Source: Clostridiaceae bacterium (GTDB lineage: Bacteria > Bacillota > Clostridia > Lachnospirales > Lachnospiraceae). From it: DNA of 64,000 bases. The DNA lies in contig CABJBA010000011.1 of assembly GCA_902363735.1 (NCBI GenBank), positions 124,001-188,000 on the forward strand, in the 5' to 3' direction. Both the position numbers and the translations under genes were made by a program. The first letter of the stretch is position 1; the number at the start of each line of letters is the position of its first letter. Positions 37,561 to 45,808 of this stretch are shown piece after piece. The notes beneath the pieces are model-generated. The model was not told where the DNA came from. It ran no database searches and worked only from the letters and a program-made list of their open reading frames with translations.

Positions 37561-38856
37561 CTACGGAAGAAGTAATTTCTGGCCTGCAACGATCTTATTT
37601 TCATCATCCAGTCCATTGATTTCACAAATTTCTTTCACTCTGTTTACAGACTGATATTCCTCCAGACAGATTCCATACAGGGTCTCCCCCTCCTGTACTA
37701 CACGGACACGGTAATTACCGCTTGCTGCCGCTTCTGTCTCCTTTGGAGCCGCCTTAGTCTCTTGAGGAACCTTGGCTGCTTCCTGGGTTTCAGCCGCTGC
37801 CTTTGTCTCTGCTGCTGCTTTTGTTTCCGCAGGTGCCTGAATTTCCGATGCTGCTTTTGTTTCCGCTCCTGCCTGAGTCTCTGCCGCCCCTTTTGTTTCC
37901 GATGCTGCCTGGGTTTGGGATTCCCCAGCTTGTCCCGGCAATGTGGGCGCCATAGTTTCTTGTCTCATCCCTTCGGTAGGATAGACTCCTCCCTCAGCTT
38001 CCTCTACAACCACCTGGGATTCTTTCCTGCTTTCTTTTTGAGGACTCTGCTTCCCAATTAAAAGCTGCTCCGCCCTGGCCGGTATGGCAGAAGCGATCAC
38101 ACTTTCCATATCCCTCATGTGCTCATAGTTGTTAAACATAACAATTCCGCCAGCTAATATGACGACTGACATGGCCATACACATGCCACGCAGAAGACTG
38201 ACTCTCTGATACCTGCCGGTCAGATCTCCCTTATGCTCGTCCATCCGCTTGCGGAATTCCTCGATCACCTTATCATTAGTATCGGTTTCGATACGTTTTA
38301 TATCCTTTCGCAGCACCATATAATCCTGCATCATTTGATTGCGCTCATAATAAATGCTGTAGCCCTTCAGTTTGTAAAATCCGTCCTCCGATGTTATGTA
38401 AACAGTTTCATCGCCATCTGCCCCGCTGCTTAAGTACATCAGCTTATTGGGACCGCCAAAATACTGGACATGCTGTTTCCAGTAATTGAGCGGGCTTAAA
38501 TCATCTCCCGGCCTTCCGCATAAAAACCAGCCCAGAACCGATCTTCTTGGAAAGAGCTGTTCCATACTCTGGCAGGTCTTCTTCCATGCCAGCTCAGAAA
38601 ACACCACCTTCTTTCCATACTCCGTCACATCCTCCATCTCCAAGGCTCCGTCAATGAAAATGTAAGGCGTTCCGTCATAGATCTCCATGCTTCCCAGGAG
38701 AATCCCCACTCTCAGTTCTTGTCCGCCTGCAGGATACAGACGCTTCAAATAAGTATTTACATAATCTTCCATATACAGCTTTACAACCTGGTCCCGTTCC
38801 CCGATCTGCCTGATATTTTTGGGCAGATTCGGCGACGGATTGTATAATTCACCCAT
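37561..38856 (-). CDS. Membrane protein with MPN-like N-terminal domain and C-terminal LysM
   Basis: 431 residues. Residues about 48-175 read like an MPN/JAMM fold (LRVGILLGSMEI, VLGWFLCGRPGDDLSPLNY, YITSEDGFYKLKGY) but without the HxH-D metal ligands. Then a charged segment, one helix (about 223-243), an Ala/Glu/Thr/Lys-rich low-complexity stalk (ETKAAAETQ repeats, about 310-375) and a LysM peptidoglycan-binding domain at the end (VRVVQEGETLYGICLEEY...KIVAGQKLLLP). Inside-to-wall topology is inferred. Function unknown. Confidence 0.65.
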   Translation of the reverse strand: MGELYNPSPNLPKNIRQIGERDQVVKLYMEDYVNTYLKRLYPAGGQELRVGILLGSMEIYDGTPYIFIDGALEMEDVTEYGKKVVFSELAWKKTCQSMEQLFPRRSVLGWFLCGRPGDDLSPLNYWKQHVQYFGGPNKLMYLSSGADGDETVYITSEDGFYKLKGYSIYYERNQMMQDYMVLRKDIKRIETDTNDKVIEEFRKRMDEHKGDLTGRYQRVSLLRGMCMAMSVVILAGGIVMFNNYEHMRDMESVIASAIPARAEQLLIGKQSPQKESRKESQVVVEEAEGGVYPTEGMRQETMAPTLPGQAGESQTQAASETKGAAETQAGAETKAASEIQAPAETKAAAETKAAAETQEAAKVPQETKAAPKETEAAASGNYRVRVVQEGETLYGICLEEYQSVNRVKEICEINGLDDENKIVAGQKLLLP

Positions 38857-38875
38857 TGGCTCACCTCGCTATTCT

Positions 38876-38904
38876 TTTTAATCCAATGAATCATAGCATG
38901 TCAA
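38876..38904 (-). promoter_or_regulatory. Promoter of the LysM protein gene
   Basis: Minus strand TTGACA (38899-38904), 17-base spacer, TTAAAA (38876-38881), about 20 bases before the ATG at 38856. Confidence 0.5.
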
Positions 38905-38918
38905 GGGTGAGAAACATG

Positions 38919-39518
38919 TCAAAGCAGGGCCGGATTTTCCCATAACTTTTCGACAAGACAAATACTGCGGCTGATGCAGTCCGCCATGCGCATAACAATA
39001 GACAGACGGATGCTCTGCAGCATTAAAGGATCATAGTTTCCACAGCTTCCCACGATTCCCGTTATAAAGATATCACCCACGGCCCGAAGCTCCTTGCTGA
39101 CCCCAAGGCCAGGCTTTAAGGCACCCCTTCCCAGGGTCACATAGCCAATATGTTCCATGCTTCCCACAGAGGCATCCACCGCCACAACCACGTGATTGGG
39201 ATATCGCAGTTTTAAGATGGTCTGGTAGGTTTCCAGATTCATAGCATGTACCGGTCTTTCTAACGTTCCAAGTACCTCCATCCTCCTGGCTCCGCTTTCT
39301 TTCAGCTTATATCCGATCAGGGGACCAAGACTGTCTCCTGTTGACCGGTCAGTTCCAATACATAAGAACAGCACTCCTGCTGCCTGTTTCATTTCCTGCT
39401 CCATGCTGATCATATGATAAAGCCTGGAGGCAAATTCTTCTGCTTCAAAGGTCTGCTTTGTGTCATAATAAAAAACATCCCGGTTCCCTCGGATACCGAT
39501 TCTTTCCCATAATTTCAT
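38919..39518 (-). CDS. yyaC: Spore protease YyaC family protein
   Basis: 199 residues. DUF1256/YyaC family: LCIGTDRSTGDSLGPLIG, VVVAVDASVGSMEHIGYVTLGRGALKPG, and GIVGSCGNY. Related in fold to hydrogenase-maturation and GPR spore proteases; in Bacillus it is made in the forespore. Marks the organism as a spore-former. CAGGA ribosome site before ATG 39518. Confidence 0.85.
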   Translation of the reverse strand: MKLWERIGIRGNRDVFYYDTKQTFEAEEFASRLYHMISMEQEMKQAAGVLFLCIGTDRSTGDSLGPLIGYKLKESGARRMEVLGTLERPVHAMNLETYQTILKLRYPNHVVVAVDASVGSMEHIGYVTLGRGALKPGLGVSKELRAVGDIFITGIVGSCGNYDPLMLQSIRLSIVMRMADCISRSICLVEKLWENPALL

Positions 39519-39637
39519 AATATCCTGCCTTGCTGTCCTTATTTTCTCTGTTCTATTATAAGCCGGTGATTCTGGAATTATTCACCTGCAAGGCCAGGAA
39601 ATATTATGGGAAATTTTTAATAAGTCTGATTTTAAAA

Positions 39638-39673
39638 GTGCAGGCAAAGACCGTTTTCAGTCTCGTCCTGCAC
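39638..39673 (-). terminator. Terminator after the coiled-coil membrane protein gene
   Basis: GTGCAGG-n3-AGAC / GTCT-n3-CCTGCAC stem, followed on the minus strand by TTTTAAAAT, 8 bases after the stop. Confidence 0.75.
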
Positions 39674-39680
39674 CTTCTTG

Positions 39681-40772
39681 TTATTCCTTAGGGCTGTTAT
39701 AAAGTAATTCTGCTTCACTTATGGTGGATGCCTTCCCAAGCCGTATCATGTCAGCCAACTCATCAAGCTTTTCCGGAACCATAAATTCCTTCCCAATGTA
39801 AGAAGTATAATTATCATGGATAAATAAGGTCTGTTCTTTTACCCGGATCTCTGCCTCTTTCACATTGCCGCTGGCTTTTTCATAAGCTGCCTCCAGTCCT
39901 TCAATCCGCTCTCTGCTGTTTCCCGCAATCTCATCGGAAATAATGGTTCTGGTCACCTTGTCAAAGGTGTTTAAGGACTCCTTCTTTTTTTCAGCAATTT
40001 CATCCAGATCCTGTTCAATGCGGGCGATGTCATCGTCGTATTTCTCCAGATTATATACGGCTTCATCCCGGTCTTTTTTTATACTGCGTGTAATGGAACG
40101 AATCTTTTTCTTATTGGACTTCATGTGATCCCTTAAGCTTCTTCCTTTTTTTAAGGCCCCCTGATGTCTCACCTTAGTCCGGTTATTAAACAAAATATAA
40201 AGACCCCCGAAAAAAAGAATTGTCACAAAATAAATTCCAACCAGATAAAGGGGTAATTGGTCAGGAAGAAGTAAATATATCCCATAGGGAATCGCCAGAA
40301 AACACACAAATACGGTCACAAACAAAAGAAAAAATTCTCCCAGACCTCTGGGAAGATACAGGGCAAAATACAGATTGCTTTTGCAAAATCCTGGAACCTT
40401 ATCCTGCCGGAAAACTTCCTTCAGCTCCAGCTTCAGCTCCTTTATGCTGTTGCTGAGTTCTGTGGTCTCCTCCTCAATCCGCTCTTTAACACCCTGATTT
40501 TTTGCCTTTTCCCTCTTGCTTCTCACCTTTTTTAGCCGTTCCTGTTCTCTGGCTATTTCACTGTCATAGGTGTTGTTAATTTCTTCAATCCTTTTTTTTA
40601 CCGTAAGGCTGATGGCATCTGTCACAGCCTTTCTCTCCGAATTCAATTCCTTTCCCAGACGCTTTTCTTCCAGACTGCATTCTTCCAATAAACGTTTGCT
40701 TGCAGACAACTCCTGGACAGCCCTGCACGCTTCTCCGAGAAAACCAACCTGATCTGTTATGGGTTGAGCCAT
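39681..40772 (-). CDS. Coiled-coil protein with two membrane helices, function unknown
   Basis: 363 residues. Long coiled coil (about 10-125), a hydrophobic pair of helices (about 150-200), then a second coiled coil (about 220-330). Both coiled coils would lie on the cytoplasmic side, like a hairpin inserted in the membrane. No family recognised. ATG 40772 follows GGAGGAAGACGGAAG. Divergent from the small gene at 40943. Confidence 0.6.
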   Translation of the reverse strand: MAQPITDQVGFLGEACRAVQELSASKRLLEECSLEEKRLGKELNSERKAVTDAISLTVKKRIEEINNTYDSEIAREQERLKKVRSKREKAKNQGVKERIEEETTELSNSIKELKLELKEVFRQDKVPGFCKSNLYFALYLPRGLGEFFLLFVTVFVCFLAIPYGIYLLLPDQLPLYLVGIYFVTILFFGGLYILFNNRTKVRHQGALKKGRSLRDHMKSNKKKIRSITRSIKKDRDEAVYNLEKYDDDIARIEQDLDEIAEKKKESLNTFDKVTRTIISDEIAGNSRERIEGLEAAYEKASGNVKEAEIRVKEQTLFIHDNYTSYIGKEFMVPEKLDELADMIRLGKASTISEAELLYNSPKE

Positions 40773-40853
40773 CTTCCGTCTTCCTCCTTCGGTTTTTCCT
40801 ATCAAGATTCTATCATATCTTTTACCGTTTTACAACGCTCCCCGCATCACCTC

Positions 40854-40883
40854 TTGCCTTTTTCCAATCATTAATGCTATAAT
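40854..40883 (+). promoter_or_regulatory. Promoter of the small orphan gene
   Basis: TTGCCT (40854-40859), 18-base spacer, TATAAT (40878-40883), 59 bases before the ATG at 40943. Confidence 0.45.
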
Positions 40884-40942
40884 CGTTTCATTCATTACAG
40901 AAACCATAAATAGCCGTTTATTTTAGAAGGGAAAATTCATTT

Positions 40943-41209
40943 ATGTTTCGCATGTGGGCAAAAACAATCAAAGATACCAGAATTGAAAAAGATACAGTCA
41001 TCTCTATTTCCGACTACAGCCTTTCCAGGACCTCCATGGTCTTTCAGGCTTTAGAGGACATTTGCTACCAGTTTGACTTGGAAAAACCTATGTGGTTGGA
41101 ATCCACCATTAAGGATTTTAAAAAACACTCAAAAACCCGGTTTACCCAGGATAATTTTATTGAACACATTGAATTTGATTTTTTGGAAGTCCAGGTCATT
41201 GAAGAATAA
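40943..41209 (+). CDS. Small conserved-type hypothetical protein
   Basis: 88 residues, soluble, mixed charge, with a YSLSRTSMVFQALEDICYQFDLEKPMWLE segment that looks folded. It has its own promoter, a GAAGGG ribosome site and a terminator directly after the stop, so it is probably real. Similar short proteins occur in Clostridia; no function recognised. Confidence 0.65.
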   Translation: MFRMWAKTIKDTRIEKDTVISISDYSLSRTSMVFQALEDICYQFDLEKPMWLESTIKDFKKHSKTRFTQDNFIEHIEFDFLEVQVIEE

Positions 41210-41210
41210 A

Positions 41211-41255
41211 AAGGCTGCCGCACCATGATTTAAAAATCACCGGTGCGGCAGCCTT
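41211..41255. terminator. Bidirectional terminator between convergent genes
   Basis: AAGGCTGCCGCACC/GGTGCGGCAGCCTT, 14-bp stem with a 17-base loop; a T-run (TTTTTATTC) follows on the minus strand, serving the lipoprotein gene, and the small gene on the plus strand ends right before it. Confidence 0.85.
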
Positions 41256-41268
41256 ATCAAAATCCGTC

Positions 41269-42027
41269 TTATTGATTCTGCACTGCGCTTGCATCCACTT
41301 CCTCATACCCCTCCAGATCCGGAGTTGTAACCTCTACCGTCTGGCCAGGATTGTTATAAACGGAATCCACATCCATATCCATGGATATGGTCTCTCCCTG
41401 CAGCTCCATCTCAAAAACCATCTTCACCTTTTGCTTGGAAATATAGCCGTCTTTGTTGACAACTGCTTCTCCGCTGGCCTCCTTGATGTTGTAGGTCATT
41501 CTATCTGCATCAGTTCTCATCTGGCTCATAATATCCTGCAAATAAGAATCCATCTTCGTGGCATCCACCGTATAGGTCAGATTCTGATTCTCTCCATCCT
41601 TCTTTGCCTGAATATCCTTTAAGTAAGAAGAATCCATACCTGACCCCTCCGTACTCTGTTTGATCTGTTTCATCATAGCATCAAGATCCATGGCATATTT
41701 GATCTTCTGCCCCATAGCATCCATATAATAATAACCGCTTTCGTAATACATGAATATTGGGCCCATCATGGTTGTATTGGCATCAGCCTGATACTTCATA
41801 CCATCCGTATTGATACCGGAAATTTTCATATCCATATCCAGAAAAATATCCTTAGTCTCTTCGCCCTGGGTCATTTTCATAGCAATGACAGAGCTCACAT
41901 CCATGGAATCCAGTTCTGCTGTTTTCTTCGCAGCATCGTCATAAATCTTTTTTGGATTCTGTCCTCCGCAGCCAGCCAGAGACAAGGCCATGGCAGCCGT
42001 AAATAACAGTACTGAAACTTTTTTCAT
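41269..42027 (-). CDS. Lipoprotein of the DUF6612/LppX-like type
   Basis: 252 residues. Signal with lipobox LAGC, Cys at about 20 (MKKVSVLLFTAAMALSLAGC). The mature part repeats strands with Met- and Asp-rich patterns (MKMTQGEETKDIFLDMDMKI, KYQADANTTMMGPIFMYYESGYYYMD) as in the LolA/LppX-like half-barrels that carry hydrophobic ligands. Function unknown. ATG 42027 has a strong AAGGAGG six bases away; the longer frame to 42093 has none. Confidence 0.75.
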   Translation of the reverse strand: MKKVSVLLFTAAMALSLAGCGGQNPKKIYDDAAKKTAELDSMDVSSVIAMKMTQGEETKDIFLDMDMKISGINTDGMKYQADANTTMMGPIFMYYESGYYYMDAMGQKIKYAMDLDAMMKQIKQSTEGSGMDSSYLKDIQAKKDGENQNLTYTVDATKMDSYLQDIMSQMRTDADRMTYNIKEASGEAVVNKDGYISKQKVKMVFEMELQGETISMDMDVDSVYNNPGQTVEVTTPDLEGYEEVDASAVQNQ

Positions 42028-42071
42028 ATCTTCCTCCTTAAAAATGGTGTTTCCGGTTGCATTCCTGATAA

Positions 42072-42099
42072 GAGCCGGTGTTTTGGTAAACACCGGCTC
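42072..42099 (-). terminator. Hairpin after pgi
   Basis: GAGCCGGTGTTT/AAACACCGGCTC, perfect 12-bp stem with 4-base loop, 12 bases after the pgi stop. The following T-run is short (TTAT), so it may terminate only partly. Confidence 0.65.
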
Positions 42100-42110
42100 A
42101 GCATTAAGAT

Positions 42111-43457
42111 TTATAATCGCTTTAATAATTCTTCCCTTTCCTTTTCATATCCCGGTTTTCCAAGAAGAGCAAACATATTCTTTTTATAGCTTTCCACACC
42201 GGGCTGGTTAAAGGGATTTACACCCAGAATGTACCCGCTGACTCCGCAGGCATATTCAAAGAAATAGAGTAACTGTCCCAGACTGTACTCATCCTGACTT
42301 GGAATATGTACCATAAGATTGGGGACATTTCCGTCGGTATGAGCCAGAATAGTTCCGTTCATAGCACTCTTGTTGACAAAATCAACACTTTTTCCGGCCA
42401 GATAATTCATTCCGTCCGTATCCACCTCTTCCTCCTTTAGAAGAATCTCCGCGGAAGATTCCTCCACATTCAGAACGGTTTCAAACATAATTCTGGCTCC
42501 ATCCTGAATAAACTGTCCCATAGAATGAAGATCTGTGGTCAAATCCACAGAGGCCGGGAAAATACCCCTCTGATCCTTTCCTTCGCTTTCTCCGAATAAC
42601 TGCTTCCACCATTCGGATATGTAATGAAGGCTTGGTTCATAATTTGCCACAACTTCAATGGCTTTCCCTTTTCTCAGCAGGATGTTTCTCACAGCCGCAT
42701 ACTGAAGGGCGCCGTTGGATTCATAAGGAGCCTCCAGGGCTTCCTTCCTGGCCTTCTCTGCCCCTTCCATCAATTTATCAATATCAGCGCCGGATACTGC
42801 AATTGGAAGAAGACCGACTGCAGTCAGCACTGAGAAGCGTCCTCCTACATCATCGGGAACCACAAAGGTCTGGTATCCTTCCTTGTTCGCCAGGTCCTTG
42901 AGTGCCCCCCTTGCCTTATCCGTCGTGGCATAAATCCTTTTATTTGCCTCTTCACGGCCATATCGTTCAACCAGCATATCCTTCAGCACACGGAAAGCGA
43001 TAGCTGGTTCGGTGGTCGTACCGGATTTGGATATAATATTAACGGAGAAATTTTTTCCTTCCAGCACATCCTCTAAATCATGGAGGTACTTGCTGCTGAT
43101 GCTGTTTCCAACAAAATAGATCTCCGGAGTTTTGCGTTTTCCTTTTGGCAATACATTATAAAAGCTGTGGGATAAAAATTCTATGGCGGCTCTGGCGCCG
43201 AGATAAGAGCCTCCGATGCCCACTACCAGAAGTACATCAGAATCACGCTGGATCTTCTCTGCGGCCGCCTTTATTCTCTGAAACTCTTCCTTGTCATACT
43301 CCACCGGAAGATCAATCCAGCCCAGGAAATCACTGCCTGCACCGGACCTGCTCATCAACACATCCTTTGCACACATTGCGTTTGCCTTCATATTTTCCAT
43401 TTCTTCTGCCGACACAAAGCCTGCTGCCTTGGAATAATCAAAAACTATATTTCCCAT
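42111..43457 (-). CDS. pgi: Glucose-6-phosphate isomerase
   Basis: 448 residues, the short bacterial form. Contains [24 protein letters not shown], the catalytic Glu region [19 protein letters not shown] and [14 protein letters not shown] with the active-site Lys. Interconverts glucose 6-phosphate and fructose 6-phosphate in glycolysis. AGGAGAATA before the ATG. Confidence 0.97.
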   Translation of the reverse strand: MGNIVFDYSKAAGFVSAEEMENMKANAMCAKDVLMSRSGAGSDFLGWIDLPVEYDKEEFQRIKAAAEKIQRDSDVLLVVGIGGSYLGARAAIEFLSHSFYNVLPKGKRKTPEIYFVGNSISSKYLHDLEDVLEGKNFSVNIISKSGTTTEPAIAFRVLKDMLVERYGREEANKRIYATTDKARGALKDLANKEGYQTFVVPDDVGGRFSVLTAVGLLPIAVSGADIDKLMEGAEKARKEALEAPYESNGALQYAAVRNILLRKGKAIEVVANYEPSLHYISEWWKQLFGESEGKDQRGIFPASVDLTTDLHSMGQFIQDGARIMFETVLNVEESSAEILLKEEEVDTDGMNYLAGKSVDFVNKSAMNGTILAHTDGNVPNLMVHIPSQDEYSLGQLLYFFEYACGVSGYILGVNPFNQPGVESYKKNMFALLGKPGYEKEREELLKRL

Positions 43458-43511
43458 GCCATTATTCTCCTTTTCCTTTTGTTTCAGGACCCTGACTGCC
43501 TGTTAAGGAAA

Positions 43512-43517
43512 ATTATA
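43512..43517 (-). promoter_or_regulatory. Extended -10 box in front of pgi
   Basis: TGATATAAT on the minus strand (hexamer at 43512-43517) about 55 bases before the pgi ATG. No clear -35 box, so this would rely on the TG extension. Confidence 0.35.
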
Positions 43518-43567
43518 TCATAAAACACCTCCAATTGCGATATGATTTTCTGCTGCCTTCCAAACGT

Positions 43568-44455
43568 TCATGTCAGGTATTCCTGGAGAATTTCTCCTAT
43601 CAGCCTCAATTCATCCGGATTTAAATCCTTAAGCCAGTCCTCTCCCTGTCTGGCTCCTCTCTCCCTTTCCCGTCCTGCTGCAATCTGTTCCAGACTGTGC
43701 TTTAAATAGTCAACATCACTTCTGGAAGCCGGAACCACCTCCACAGGGGAAATATCTTTCATTTCAGCCTCTTCTTCTCCCTCCTGCCGCTTCTGGGATA
43801 CCTCTGCTACCCTGACTCTCTGCCTTCCGGATCTTCTGGATAACCTTTTGCTCTGCTCCGGATCCTCAGAAGGGGGATAAATCGATCTGATATTTTCAGA
43901 TGACTCTGCTCTTCTCACCTCCACCTTGACCTCGTCTCTCTCCTGGTCCAGGCGGTAAATCAATATATTTTCCAGATAATTGTCCAGGCAGGCAAAAAGC
44001 TGCTGCCGCTTTTCTCCGATCCCCACCGCATGGTCCACCAAGATAGTAAAGAGCCCGGCCATAATTCCTACAGACCCATACAGCACAATATAATACGGAT
44101 CAATACTGTACCAATAGGAACCAAAGGACGCCGCCCCTCCTGCCAGGAAGCACCATAGAGTCATCTGGTTGGAAAATATATTCCAGCCATGAAGCGTAAC
44201 CCCCATATGTTTAAAATCATACATCTGACGCTCCAAATAGGGCTTGACCTTGGGAATCCCCTGATTCATCTGGTATGTATTTTCTGTTTTCTGTTTAAAG
44301 TTCCGAAGATTCTTGTTTCTGGTCAGTGCCATGTTATCGGATTCCTTAATCAGTCTTTTGTAGAGGTTACGTGTCAGCCATCTGGTCAGAATACCCATTG
44401 TGCATAATGCCGCCAGCACGTACAGTGCTTCGCCTGTCTGTAAAAAATTCAGCAT
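43568..44455 (-). CDS. Membrane protein of unknown function
   Basis: 295 residues. One helix at the N-terminus (about 9-25), cytoplasmic stretch, two helices (about 95-145), then a long hydrophilic, Arg/Glu-rich C-terminal half with a likely coiled segment ending in DELRLIGEILQEYLT. ATG 44455 with GGGGAG eight bases upstream; the longer frame to 44557 lacks a site. Follows the nucleosidase gene by about 130 bases. No family recognised. Confidence 0.6.
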   Translation of the reverse strand: MLNFLQTGEALYVLAALCTMGILTRWLTRNLYKRLIKESDNMALTRNKNLRNFKQKTENTYQMNQGIPKVKPYLERQMYDFKHMGVTLHGWNIFSNQMTLWCFLAGGAASFGSYWYSIDPYYIVLYGSVGIMAGLFTILVDHAVGIGEKRQQLFACLDNYLENILIYRLDQERDEVKVEVRRAESSENIRSIYPPSEDPEQSKRLSRRSGRQRVRVAEVSQKRQEGEEEAEMKDISPVEVVPASRSDVDYLKHSLEQIAAGRERERGARQGEDWLKDLNPDELRLIGEILQEYLT

Positions 44456-44588
44456 AATAATAGCTCCCCTTTCTTCCCGGCTTTGACCGGTGATAGATTT
44501 ATTATAATCACCTGTTCTGCCTTTGGGAAGATGAGAGAGCCTAGAATCGTTCGTCAAATCCCGTCAGGATTCGATTCTCAACTTAACA

Positions 44589-45281
44589 TTAGTACTGCTT
44601 GACCATTTCTAAAATAAGATTTACAGAGTGTTTTACTGCCTTTGCCTCAAACTCACTGTAGTCGATATTTGCGCTGTCATCCGCCTTATCTGAGATGGAT
44701 CTGATAATTAAAAATGGGATGTTGTTTAAAAAAGCTGCCTGCCCGATGGCCGCTCCCTCCATTTCCGTACAAAAGCCGCCGAAAGTTTCTGCTATCCAAC
44801 TTTTTTTAACCCTGTCAGAAATAAACTGGTCCCCCGAAACCACCCTTCCAATGTGAATTCCAACTTCAGGATTTACATCTTTGCAGCATGTAAAAGCCAA
44901 CTTGCGAAGTCCTTCATCTGCGGAAAAAGAAAATTCCTTCATCTGCGGAATCTGTCCCACCGGATATCCAAAGCCCATGGCATCCATATCGTGATGAACC
45001 ACATCCGTGGACAACACCACATCACCGATGTTGATTTCATTTTTTAAGGAACCCGCAATTCCAGTGTTAATCACTGCCGAAACATGATAATGATCCGCCA
45101 GAATCTGAGTGCAGATGGCTGCATTCACCTTTCCGATTCCGGAACGGACTACCACCGCCTTCTTTCCTTCCAATATTCCCTTATAAAAATCCATAGCGGC
45201 AATGGTTTCTACCGTCACATCGTTCATAGCCTGTTTCACCTTTTCCACTTCCACATCCATGGCTCCGATAATTCCTAACAT
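44589..45281 (-). CDS. mtnN: 5'-methylthioadenosine/S-adenosylhomocysteine nucleosidase
   Basis: 230 residues. IGAMDVEVEKV at the start, INTGIAGSL, GDQFIS, and TEMEGAAIGQAA with the ribose-binding Glu pair, then RSISDKAD with catalytic Asp. Cleaves MTA and SAH to adenine and the thioribose or ribosyl homocysteine, in methyl-cycle salvage. AGGAGAACA before ATG. Confidence 0.95.
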   Translation of the reverse strand: MLGIIGAMDVEVEKVKQAMNDVTVETIAAMDFYKGILEGKKAVVVRSGIGKVNAAICTQILADHYHVSAVINTGIAGSLKNEINIGDVVLSTDVVHHDMDAMGFGYPVGQIPQMKEFSFSADEGLRKLAFTCCKDVNPEVGIHIGRVVSGDQFISDRVKKSWIAETFGGFCTEMEGAAIGQAAFLNNIPFLIIRSISDKADDSANIDYSEFEAKAVKHSVNLILEMVKQY

Positions 45282-45424
45282 AATTGTTCTCCTATGTCTG
45301 TCTTATTTTCTTTTTATAGTTATTGTACATGATTACTCCTGCTGCTATTTTACCAATAAGCCGCCGCAAACGCAATAAAAACATAACCATATCGGAGAAG
45401 CAGGAAACAGATACATGCAAACTA

Positions 45425-45454
45425 TTGACAACTCCTTATAAACTTCGATATACT
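45425..45454 (+). promoter_or_regulatory. Promoter of the TSCPD gene
   Basis: TTGACA (45425-45430), 18-base spacer, TATACT (45449-45454), 50 bases before the ATG at 45504. Confidence 0.6.
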
Positions 45455-45503
45455 TCTAAAGTTACATATTAATTTAAGAATGCTGAAAATGAGAGGATTT
45501 AAG

Positions 45504-45749
45504 ATGAAATATAAAACACACGGTGTCTGTACCCAGGAAATTGATTTTGAAATAGAAGAAAACAAACTGGTGCATGTTCAGTTTAAAGGCGGCTGCGCCG
45601 GCAATACCCAGGGAGTTGCCCGTCTAATAGAAGGAATGGACGTAGACGACGCCATCAGGCGCCTGGAGGGCATCCAGTGCGGTCACCGTCCTACTTCCTG
45701 TCCAGACCAGCTTGCAAAGGCCTTAAAGCAGTTCCAGGAAGCCCAATAA
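45504..45749 (+). CDS. TSCPD domain protein (TIGR03905 type)
   Basis: 81 residues. Matches the small stand-alone TSCPD proteins with conserved Cys: THGVCTQEI, FKGGCAGNTQGVARLIEGM, IQCGHRPTSCPDQLAKAL. The same domain ends many class II ribonucleotide reductases, where the Cys residues bind metal; the stand-alone role is unknown. ATG 45504 has AGAGG eight bases upstream, better than ATG 45480. Confidence 0.85.
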   Translation: MKYKTHGVCTQEIDFEIEENKLVHVQFKGGCAGNTQGVARLIEGMDVDDAIRRLEGIQCGHRPTSCPDQLAKALKQFQEAQ

Positions 45750-45766
45750 AGTAAAACAACACGTAA

Positions 45767-45805
45767 AAAGAAAGTGCCGGTTAAGAATACCCCGGCACTT
45801 TCTTT
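45767..45805. terminator. Bidirectional terminator
   Basis: AAAGAAAGTGCCGG/CCGGCACTTTCTTT, 14-bp stem with 11-base loop, between convergent genes; TTTTTACG follows on the minus strand. Confidence 0.85.
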
Positions 45806-45808
45806 CTG

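Noticed and set aside
37762..38061. Plus-strand cysteine/phenylalanine-rich frame of 99 codons
   Set aside because: Antisense of the Ala/Glu/Thr/Lys stalk repeats of the LysM protein.
44530..44590. TTCGATTC word resembling a tRNA T-loop
   Set aside because: The flanking bases do not pair into a T-stem, and no acceptor or anticodon arms can be drawn; only a weak GAATCG/CGATTC hairpin remains.
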